Origin: Gammaproteobacteria bacterium
GTDB lineage: Bacteria; Pseudomonadota; Gammaproteobacteria; Pseudomonadales; Pseudohongiellaceae
DNA length: 5,007 nt
Assembly (NCBI GenBank): GCA_016762995.1
Contig: JAESUT010000165.1
Coordinates: forward strand, 1,449 to 6,455
Direction of reading: 5' to 3'
Positions 1-5,007 of this stretch are shown in pieces. The position numbers and the translations under genes are program-made. The notes under the pieces were generated by a model. The model did no database searches, was not told the DNA's origin, and was given only the letters and a program-made list of their open reading frames with translations. Each line of letters starts with the position of its first letter. Positions within the stretch are counted from its first letter, which is position 1.

Positions 1-1835
1 AATCCCATTGGATCCATGCCCATCTCGTCAGATCCTATGCGCGAGACGACGCGTAGGATCTCTGGCACATTATTCATCAGTTCGCGCTCTACTTGTTGTA
101 CGACGCGGATATTCGCTTCCAAGCTGATGGAGGGTATTGTCTCCAATTGAATGAGAATATCTCCCTCGTCCATTGTCGGCATAAAGGTCTTGCCAACTAA
201 GGGAAACACCACCACGCTCGTTGCTAACAATAATGCGGCACCCGCCAGCAGGACCGCAGGGCGATGCAGAGCCTTCTTAAGTAAAGGGCGATAGATTGCA
301 GTAAGTTTGCGACTCAACCAAGGTTCGTCGTGCCCATCGGCGCGCACCAGAAAGGATGCCACTACGGGGATGAGTGTCAAAGACAATACAAGTGACCCTA
401 GTAGTGCAAATACTATTGTCATAGTCACTGGACCAAATAGTTTTCCTTCAAGCCCCTCTAGTGTGAGCAAGGGAAGGAACACAATCACTATGATGATAAT
501 GCCAGAGGTCACAGGAAGCGCCACATCTCTTACTGCACGATAGATGATGTGGAGGTTTGGTAAGCGTTGGCCGCCCTTGGGTTGATGGGCTAGCGAGGAT
601 ACGATGTTCTCCACAATCACTATCGACGAGTCCACTAGAATTCCGATAGCGATCACAAGGCCGCCAAGACTCATAAGATTAGCTGACATGTTTAGCTGTC
701 GCATCATAAGGAAAGTAAACAGAGCGGACAGTGGTAAGATCACAGCCACTGTAAAGGCTGCACGAACATTGCCTAGGAAAAGGCCCAGCAGAATAACCAC
801 CAGAGCCACGGCTTCGAGCAATGCTTGCGTGACTGTACCTACGGCGCTTTCAATGAGCACCGTGCGGTCATAGAACACATTGATGCTAGTGCCTGTAGGC
901 AGCGTTTTCTCAAGTTCTACGATTTTATCTTTAACGCCTTGCACGACGTCACGAGTGTTCGCGCCGCGCAGACCAATCACTAGCCCTTGGACTGCTTCTG
1001 CACCACCGTCTGCTGTCACTGCACCGTAGCGCTCCATGGTGCCAGTGGTGATGTTGGCAACTTGGGAGAGCAATACTTTCTCGCCCTCGGCATTGTCGAC
1101 AAGAGTGTTGCTTATGTCCTCGTGATTGCTTATAGCGCCTGTCACGCGAACAAGTATGACTTCCTCGCCTTGGCGAATACGCCCAGCGCCATCATTTTTG
1201 TTATTCATTTCCAATGCGGCGATGATGTCGAGCGTGCTGATACCCAGCACCGTCATGGCTTCACGTCTGGGTTGTATTTCATAAGTGCGTATGAAGCCGC
1301 CAAGGGAATTCACGTCCGCGACACCCGGGACAGTACGTAGCGCGGGGCGGATGGTCCAGTCGAGCAGGAAGCGCTTGTCTTCGAGCGTGAGAGATGCGCT
1401 TTCGATGGTGAACATGAACATATCCCCCAGCGGCGTGCTCATGGGCGCTAATCCGCCGCTGATGCCGCCTGGCAGATTTCCCCATACACTGTTCAAGCGT
1501 TCTGTAACCTGTTGGCGTGCCCAATAGATATCGGTGCCGTCTTCGAAGTCCAAGGTAATAGAAGTTAGGGCGTATTTCGAGATCGAGCGCAGCATCGACT
1601 GATACGGAATACCCAACAGCTCCACCTCAACAGGCTGAGTGATAAGTGACTCTACTTCCTCCGGGGTCATGCCCGGTGCCTTGATGATGATCTTGACCTG
1701 GGTGGGGGAGATATCCGGAAACGCATCGATAGGAATATTCAACAACGCGTGGACTCCGAAGCCCGTTAAGAGTAGCGACAAGAGAATGACCAACAAGCGT
1801 TGGCTTAGCGAGAACTGTACGAGAGAGGCTAACAC
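1..1835 (-). CDS. HME-family RND metal efflux pump (CusA/CzcA family), 3' end outside window
   Basis: Inner-membrane proton/metal antiporter of the heavy-metal-efflux RND family; it would take cations from periplasm or cytoplasm and pass them to the adaptor and channel encoded just upstream. The frame is open for 611 codons to the window edge; the family is usually about 1,030-1,060 residues, so roughly 40% is missing. Seen: TM1 at about 13-33; AFPDISPTQVK at 38-48; the periplasmic porter region with NNKNDGAGRI at 211-220; TM2-TM4 at about 338-411; TM4 motif GGLVIAIGILVDSSIVIVENI (391-411) with D402 and E409 in the proton-relay positions; EGLEGKLFGPV at 460-470; TM5-TM6 at about 440-496; TM7 at about 529-548; FMPTMDEGD at 551-559. 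The start is GTG, overlapping the adaptor stop as TAGTG, with GGGGAG 9 nt upstream; no other in-frame start fits as well. Family is certain; the metal is not. Q563 stands where E. coli CusA has Met573, and A396 where CzcA has Asp402. Confidence 0.96.
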   Translation of the reverse strand, partial: MLASLVQFSLSQRLLVILLSLLLTGFGVHALLNIPIDAFPDISPTQVKIIIKAPGMTPEEVESLITQPVEVELLGIPYQSMLRSISKYALTSITLDFEDGTDIYWARQQVTERLNSVWGNLPGGISGGLAPMSTPLGDMFMFTIESASLTLEDKRFLLDWTIRPALRTVPGVADVNSLGGFIRTYEIQPRREAMTVLGISTLDIIAALEMNNKNDGAGRIRQGEEVILVRVTGAISNHEDISNTLVDNAEGEKVLLSQVANITTGTMERYGAVTADGGAEAVQGLVIGLRGANTRDVVQGVKDKIVELEKTLPTGTSINVFYDRTVLIESAVGTVTQALLEAVALVVILLGLFLGNVRAAFTVAVILPLSALFTFLMMRQLNMSANLMSLGGLVIAIGILVDSSIVIVENIVSSLAHQPKGGQRLPNLHIIYRAVRDVALPVTSGIIIIVIVFLPLLTLEGLEGKLFGPVTMTIVFALLGSLVLSLTLIPVVASFLVRADGHDEPWLSRKLTAIYRPLLKKALHRPAVLLAGAALLLATSVVVFPLVGKTFMPTMDEGDILIQLETIPSISLEANIRVVQQVERELMNNVPEILRVVSRIGSDEMGMDPMG

Positions 1836-2926
1836 TATTCGACACTCCCCAGGCCTAGTTGAATGCCTTTGAGCACGGCGCTGCCTTGGATCGCGATCAT
1901 CTCGCCCGCGCGTAGTCCCGATTCTGCCAAATAGTCGGCCCCAACCGAGAGTAGATCGAGTTCCCGAGCCTCAACTCCTGAGTTAGTGCGCGCATAGATG
2001 GTAGCGGTATTCCCACTGTGTACTACGGCGCGATCTGGCACCAGTATGCCCTGTCTCGAAGGGGGCAGGACTACCGAAATAATCTGACCAGTCGTAAAGG
2101 CATTGCTGTTGTTGAACTCGGCAAATAACTCGATAGTTTGATTGCTACTATCGATCACAAAGTCTTTCTGGCGTAGCGTGAGCGTCTCACCGGAATTGGC
2201 AACGGCAAAGGTCTGTCCGATGTCTAAATGGGTGGCGAAGCGACCCGGCACATGGATACTGATCCAGCGACGCTCGCCTGAATTGAGAAATGCTAAGGGG
2301 ACATTCGCCTCTACATAGTCGCCAACGGCACCCATGCGCTGCGTTAAGACGGCGGTGTTTGGTGCTACCAAGAAATAACTGCCAAGGCCGTCACCATTCT
2401 CCCGCAGGGCATTGAGGCGCGCCTCGTTGAAACCGGCCAAGATCAGCTGTGCGCGCGCACTTTGCTGTGCAAACATTGCTTGCTGTAAATGGCTGCGTGT
2501 TTGTAAAAGGCGTTGCTGAGAGATTACGCCTTGTTCGTACAGCGCTTCGTCCTTGCGTACTTCGAACTGTGCGTTTTCCTGTGCCGAGATTGCGGCTATC
2601 CAATCGTTCTGGACTGAAAGTATCTCGGAGCTACGGATGCTTGCGAGAACCTGGCCTGCGCTAACAGCGTTGCCAGAACTCAGATACCATTGTTCAATTA
2701 CGCCAGAATAGCGCCCGCTGAGGTTAGCGATTGAATCCGGTGAGTTGATGATAGTGGCAGGAAAGCGCGCCCCAGCATTCTTGTCCGGAGCTTGTACCGC
2801 TGCGAAAACGATTCCCATGCGAATGATATCAGCATCAGAGATAGCGATTTTTTCTTGCGCGAACAGTGCAGGAGAAAACAGTGCGAGCAACATAAGAGTA
2901 GGGCACTTCTTGAAAGTTAACTTCAT
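1835..2926 (-). CDS. Periplasmic adaptor (membrane fusion protein) of the metal RND pump, CusB/CzcB family
   Basis: Bridges the inner-membrane pump and the outer-membrane channel. 363 residues. An N-terminal signal peptide (basic MKLTFKK, then a hydrophobic stretch to about 23) likely ends at ALFA/QEK. Next come the first half of the lipoyl (barrel-sandwich) domain (about 68-102, SGRYSGVIEQWYLSSGNAVS), an alpha-helical hairpin rich in Gln/Ala (about 103-170, tip near GVISQQR at 133-139), the second lipoyl half (about 183-215, LVAPNTAVLTQRMGAVGDYV), a beta-barrel (about 218-290), and a C-terminal membrane-proximal part (about 292-363, ILVPDRAVV near its start). It is shorter than E. coli CusB (about 400 residues) or CzcB (about 520). 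The mature N-terminus lacks the methionine cluster of CusB and any His-rich metal-binding extension, so metal capture by the adaptor itself looks unlikely. ATG overlaps the channel stop (ATGA), with GGAG 7 nt upstream; its own stop overlaps the pump start. Confidence 0.93.
   Translation of the reverse strand: MKLTFKKCPTLMLLALFSPALFAQEKIAISDADIIRMGIVFAAVQAPDKNAGARFPATIINSPDSIANLSGRYSGVIEQWYLSSGNAVSAGQVLASIRSSEILSVQNDWIAAISAQENAQFEVRKDEALYEQGVISQQRLLQTRSHLQQAMFAQQSARAQLILAGFNEARLNALRENGDGLGSYFLVAPNTAVLTQRMGAVGDYVEANVPLAFLNSGERRWISIHVPGRFATHLDIGQTFAVANSGETLTLRQKDFVIDSSNQTIELFAEFNNSNAFTTGQIISVVLPPSRQGILVPDRAVVHSGNTATIYARTNSGVEARELDLLSVGADYLAESGLRAGEMIAIQGSAVLKGIQLGLGSVE
1845..1850 (-). promoter_or_regulatory. 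Shine-Dalgarno GGGGAG deciding the GTG start of the RND pump
   Basis: GGGGAG (1850 to 1845) lies inside the last codons of the adaptor gene, 9 nt before GTG at 1835. It supports the TAGTG overlap start, which gives a typical short RND N-terminus before TM1, and suggests translational coupling with the adaptor. Confidence 0.75.
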
Positions 2927-4173
2927 GGGAGAACTCCAATGATTTGGTTAGATTCTGTGATCAGTCTTTGATACTGCATGGACATGGTTTCGAAGTTCTT
3001 AGCACTGGTCCGTGCTTGTTGCATTGCAATAACAACCTTGCTCAAGTCTGTTTCCCCTAGCTCGAATGCACTGCTTGCCATATTCCATTGCGCTCGAGAC
3101 AGCTGGGCCTGTTCCTGGCTCAGGGGGAGTGTTCTCTCGAGGGTAAATAATTGATGTTCCGCTTCGTGCAGTTGGGCATTGAGTTCGCGCAGAGCTGTGT
3201 AGTACTGCACTTCGGCATCGACCTTGGAGCGGCGTGCAGTGCTGCCTGCAATGCCGACGAATGACTTGCCGCCGAAGGGTATGCTGATAGACAGCGCGAG
3301 CGCGTTTTCGTAATTGGCATTGGCGCCATTTTTCATGCGGCGCGAGCCAAGTGTCAAAACAGGATTGCCTTTCGCAGCAGTTTCCGCTTTGCTGATAATG
3401 GAGTCTTGCAGATCTATACTGCTTTGCAAAAATTGCAATTGCGGGTGTGTAGGGGCAACCGTTTTTCTAACTACTCGTATTTCGGTGTGGGGGCTAGCCG
3501 GCGCTACCGTAAGTCCCGTGAGTACAGCGTAAGTGCGCTCGGCATCTTTGAGCATCGCTTCGGAATCTAACTCATTACGTTGCTGGCTGAGCAATAGCGT
3601 GCGGGCTTGCATGACATCCAGTTGCGATACTTGTCCCGCATTGAGAAGCATTTCAACAATTCGCAACAATTCTAGCGCTCCCGTCGTGGCTTCTTGCTCC
3701 AGCTCTAAGAGGGTTTCGGCTTCATGCAGATCCGCGAGGCTTGTACGCAACTTGCCGGCGATCTCCAGCTCGAAACTACGTTGCCAGCCGTTGGATTGCA
3801 CGGAGTACTGCTGCCCCAAGGCGCTCATGGCCTTCTTTTCTCCCGGGCGCCATAGCGGCAAAGCGACACCATAGCTCAACTCCGTCTGGCCTAAATTAGT
3901 GAGGGAGCGATCGTCAATGTAATCAATCTGCGCACTAGGTCGACCGGCAATCCAGCTCTGCCCAATGCGTTTGTGGTCCTTGGCCTGCGCATCGCGAACG
4001 GCGATCTCACGATACTTGGGCGATTGCAACATGGCTTGATTGAGAATTGCGTCGAAGGACAAGGTCTCACTCTTGCTGAGATGGACATGCTCTATGCCCT
4101 GGCCCCAAGCTGCTCCTGTCATCGTTGCCAGAATGCCGAACATTGCTAACGAAGAAATGCGGATATTATTCAC
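2923..4173 (-). CDS. TolC-family outer-membrane efflux channel (CzcC/CusC-like)
   Basis: Outer-membrane exit duct of the tripartite pump. 416 residues, close to the length of CzcC. A signal peptide covers about residues 1-24 (ISSLAMFGILATMTGAAWG/Q). No cysteine lies near the cleavage site, so unlike CusC it is not predicted to be lipidated. The two internal repeats of the outer membrane efflux fold are visible: AQIDYIDDRS...ELSYGVALPLWRPGEKKA (about 81-115) followed by long Ala/Leu/Gln helices with NAGQVSQLDVMQAR (178-191), and LTLGSRRMKN...ALALSISIPFGG (about 273-302) followed by helices with FELGETDLSKVVIAMQQAR (370-388). The first ATG in the frame is used: an in-frame TAG lies upstream (4210-4212) and no other ATG intervenes. 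The ribosome site is weak (only GGGTTAAC nearby), in contrast to the two downstream genes. First gene of the operon; its stop overlaps the adaptor start by ATGA. Confidence 0.93.
   Translation of the reverse strand: MNNIRISSLAMFGILATMTGAAWGQGIEHVHLSKSETLSFDAILNQAMLQSPKYREIAVRDAQAKDHKRIGQSWIAGRPSAQIDYIDDRSLTNLGQTELSYGVALPLWRPGEKKAMSALGQQYSVQSNGWQRSFELEIAGKLRTSLADLHEAETLLELEQEATTGALELLRIVEMLLNAGQVSQLDVMQARTLLLSQQRNELDSEAMLKDAERTYAVLTGLTVAPASPHTEIRVVRKTVAPTHPQLQFLQSSIDLQDSIISKAETAAKGNPVLTLGSRRMKNGANANYENALALSISIPFGGKSFVGIAGSTARRSKVDAEVQYYTALRELNAQLHEAEHQLFTLERTLPLSQEQAQLSRAQWNMASSAFELGETDLSKVVIAMQQARTSAKNFETMSMQYQRLITESNQIIGVLP
2934..2937 (-). promoter_or_regulatory. Shine-Dalgarno GGAG for the adaptor, inside the channel gene end
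   Basis: GGAG (2937 to 2934) lies 7 nt before the adaptor ATG at 2926, within the last codons of the channel gene, next to the ATGA overlap. It supports this start and coupled translation. Confidence 0.75.
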
Positions 4174-4206
4174 TATTGTTAACCCATTTGTACTAACGTT
4201 GGATAC

Positions 4207-4239
4207 ATCCTAGCTCGGGGAATGTGGAAAAAATGTCAA
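4207..4239 (-). promoter_or_regulatory. Possible promoter of the pump operon (-35 TTGACA, weak -10)
   Basis: A consensus TTGACA lies on the minus strand at 4239-4234. No good -10 sits at 17 bp (GAGCTA there); the best match, TAGGAT (4212-4207), is 21 bp away. An over-long spacer with a good -35 would fit a promoter needing an activator, but the assignment is tentative and rests on hexamer matching only. Confidence 0.3.
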
Positions 4240-4266
4240 AGGCACGATTTCACTTTTTTTTGACAT
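4233..4266. repeat. Inverted repeat ATGTCAAA-N18-TTTGACAT with outward-facing TTGACA boxes
   Basis: Two perfect 8-bp arms (4233-4240 and 4259-4266) are separated by 18 bp. Each arm contains a consensus sigma-70 -35 hexamer TTGACA, one reading into the pump operon (4239 to 4234, minus) and one into the regulator gene (4260-4265, plus). The arm centres lie 26 bp apart, about two and a half helical turns. This could be a pair of mirrored -35 boxes, a binding site for a dimeric regulator, or both. Confidence 0.6.
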
Positions 4267-4287
4267 GCTTCATGTCTTACTGACACT
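4260..4287 (+). promoter_or_regulatory. Possible promoter of the response regulator gene (-35 TTGACA, poor -10)
   Basis: A consensus TTGACA at 4260-4265 reads toward the regulator gene. At a 16-bp spacing the hexamer is GACACT (4282-4287), matching only three of six -10 positions. The palindrome at 4262-4276 sits inside the spacer, which would allow autoregulation if it is an operator. Tentative. Confidence 0.3.
4262..4276. repeat. Perfect palindrome GACATG-CTT-CATGTC, candidate operator
   Basis: 6-bp arms with a 3-bp loop, overlapping the right arm of the larger inverted repeat and lying directly downstream of the plus-strand TTGACA, so a protein bound here would cover the regulator promoter. 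Another TGACA follows at 4281-4285, 20 bp from the first at 4261-4265, i.e. about two helical turns on the same face. The stem is too short and has no following T-run, so it is not a terminator. Confidence 0.45.
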
Positions 4288-4327
4288 CTGTGAGGATCAA
4301 GGACATAACGTTCTGCGCCCGCCCATT

Positions 4328-4332
4328 AGGAG
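4328..4332 (+). promoter_or_regulatory. Shine-Dalgarno AGGAG deciding the GTG start of the regulator
   Basis: AGGAG lies 7 nt before GTG at 4340. It fixes a non-ATG start that also gives the normal receiver-domain N-terminus (MKVLVVEDN). Confidence 0.85.
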
Positions 4333-4339
4333 TGTTTTA

Positions 4340-5007
4340 GTGAAGGTATTAGTGGTCGAAGACAACCGGGATATCGCGGCGAATATAGCTGATTACTTGG
4401 AGCCAAAAGGGCATGTGCTGGACTTTGCCAGCAATGGTCTACATGGCTTGCAGCTTGCGACGAGTGAACGCTACGACGTGATTGTCCTCGACATCATGTT
4501 GCCGGGGTTGGATGGAATGACGCTGTGTCGTCGCCTGCGCGAAGAGGCTTTCGTAACTACTCCAGTATTGATGCTCACGGCGCGAGATCAGTTGGATGAT
4601 AAGCTTGAAGGCTTTCAGGTCGGTGCCGATGATTACCTGGTCAAGCCTTTCTCGATTAAAGAGCTGGAGGTGCGCTTAGAAGCGCTTGTTAAGCGCAGTC
4701 AACATCAGGGGACTAGTCGCCTGCTGCAGGTTGCAGATTTGCAATATGACAGCGATACGATGTCGGCCACGCGAGGTGGGCAAAGCTTGGAACTCAATCC
4801 TATTCAGCGCAAGCTGCTGCAGACATTGCTGCTTAACACTCATCGTGTGGTGTCCCGCGAGGAGTTAGAGACTCTAATTTGGGGCGATGAATTACCGGAT
4901 AATGACGTGCTACGTACGCACATCTACCATCTGCGCAATGTGGTGGACAAGCCCTTTGCGAAAAAACTCATTCACACAGTCCATGGCGCGGGTTATCGGC
5001 TGCAGCA
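4340..5007 (+). CDS. OmpR/PhoB-family response regulator (ColR-like), last few codons outside window
   Basis: DNA-binding output protein of a two-component system, divergent from the metal pump operon and its likely regulator. 222 complete codons are visible; the family is about 225-235 residues, so only the last few are missing. The receiver domain (1 to about 118) has the acidic pocket E7-D8, phospho-acceptor D51 (VLDIMLPGLDG), T80 and K102-P103 (GADDYLVKPF). A winged-helix domain (about 128-222) contains LNPIQRKLLQTLL, the recognition-helix region DNDVLRTHIYHLRNVVDKP and the wing motif HTVHGAGYRL. All phosphorelay residues are intact, so it should be functional. The start is GTG with AGGAG 7 nt upstream (4328-4332). 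From memory, VEDNRDI..N.ADYL, LTARDQLDDKLEGF and DKPFAKKLIHTVHG match Pseudomonas ColR better than E. coli CusR; this is not database-checked. A sensor kinase gene would normally follow, beyond the window. Confidence 0.94.
   Translation, partial: MKVLVVEDNRDIAANIADYLEPKGHVLDFASNGLHGLQLATSERYDVIVLDIMLPGLDGMTLCRRLREEAFVTTPVLMLTARDQLDDKLEGFQVGADDYLVKPFSIKELEVRLEALVKRSQHQGTSRLLQVADLQYDSDTMSATRGGQSLELNPIQRKLLQTLLLNTHRVVSREELETLIWGDELPDNDVLRTHIYHLRNVVDKPFAKKLIHTVHGAGYRLQ

Larger units (their letters stand above)
4174..4339. promoter_or_regulatory. Divergent intergenic control region between pump operon and regulator
   Basis: The only non-coding stretch in the window (166 bp) and the only place for the promoters of both divergent units. 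It is A+T-rich in the middle, with an A6 tract (4228-4233) and a T8 tract (4254-4261). TGTC/TGACA elements recur: ATGTCAAA at 4233-4240, TTTGACAT at 4259-4266, CATGTC at 4271-4276 and TGACAC at 4281-4286. AACGTT occurs at both ends (4195-4200 and 4307-4312), and GGATACATCC (4201-4210) is a short near-palindrome. Repeated half-sites between divergent genes, one of which encodes a regulator, suggest operator sites; which protein binds them is inference. Confidence 0.75.

Noticed and set aside
307..1527. Open frames on the plus strand (307-543, 604-873, 987-1340, 1285-1527) opposite the pump gene
   Set aside because: They lie antisense to a clear RND coding frame with conserved motifs; their translations are low-complexity Ser/Thr/Arg or lack any recognisable domain.
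3314..3874. Open frames on the plus strand (3314-3532, 3533-3874) opposite the channel gene
   Set aside because: Ser/Cys/Arg-rich shadow translations antisense to the TolC-family gene, with no ribosome site or domain that I can recognise.
2923..4173. Channel considered as a CusC-type lipoprotein
   Set aside because: No cysteine is present at or near the predicted signal cleavage site (GAAWG/Q), so a standard signal peptidase I site is more likely.
4262..4276. Palindrome considered as a transcription terminator
   Set aside because: The 6-bp stem is not G+C-rich, no T-run follows, and it lies upstream of genes in both directions, so an operator is more plausible.
4195..4312. AACGTT at 4195-4200 and 4307-4312 as terminal repeats of a mobile element
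   Set aside because: A 6-bp self-palindromic sequence recurring once is expected by chance, and there is no transposase or target duplication.
4686..4868. 60-residue plus-strand frame inside the response regulator
   Set aside because: It is out of frame with an intact receiver/winged-helix protein; the Cys-rich translation is a shadow of that gene.

Overview
The window holds one heavy-metal efflux locus. A minus-strand operon encodes a complete outer-membrane channel, a complete periplasmic adaptor and the first 611 residues of an HME-type (CusA/CzcA family) RND pump. A divergent plus-strand gene encodes an OmpR/PhoB-type response regulator that is nearly complete. The tripartite pump means a Gram-negative host. 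Mid-range G+C, strong Shine-Dalgarno sites and the style of the proteins suggest a proteobacterium, probably a gammaproteobacterium. No RNA gene, insertion sequence, CRISPR array or phage gene was seen.

Layout: 1-1835 (minus) is the RND pump, which runs off the left edge. 1835-2926 (minus) is the adaptor and 2923-4173 (minus) is the TolC/CzcC-like channel. 4174-4339 is a 166-bp divergent control region rich in TGTCA/TGACA elements. 4340-5007 (plus) is the response regulator, which runs off the right edge within a few residues of its expected end; a sensor kinase gene may follow but cannot be seen.

The three pump genes are tightly packed: channel and adaptor share ATGA, and adaptor and pump share TAGTG. 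They should be co-transcribed and translationally coupled from one promoter in the divergent region. Channel, adaptor and pump would form an envelope-spanning, proton-driven complex exporting metal cations, and the adjacent regulator is the natural candidate to control it. The metal cannot be fixed from this window. The pump lacks the copper/silver-type methionine seen in E. coli CusA in the visible part, and also lacks the first of the two TM4 aspartates of CzcA. The regulator resembles the zinc-responsive Pseudomonas ColR as I recall it, so a divalent metal is a reasonable but unproven guess.

This is a recognisable system type rather than a new one. The points most worth checking are the unusual clade of the pump, its pairing with a ColR-like regulator, and the symmetrical divergent operator region.
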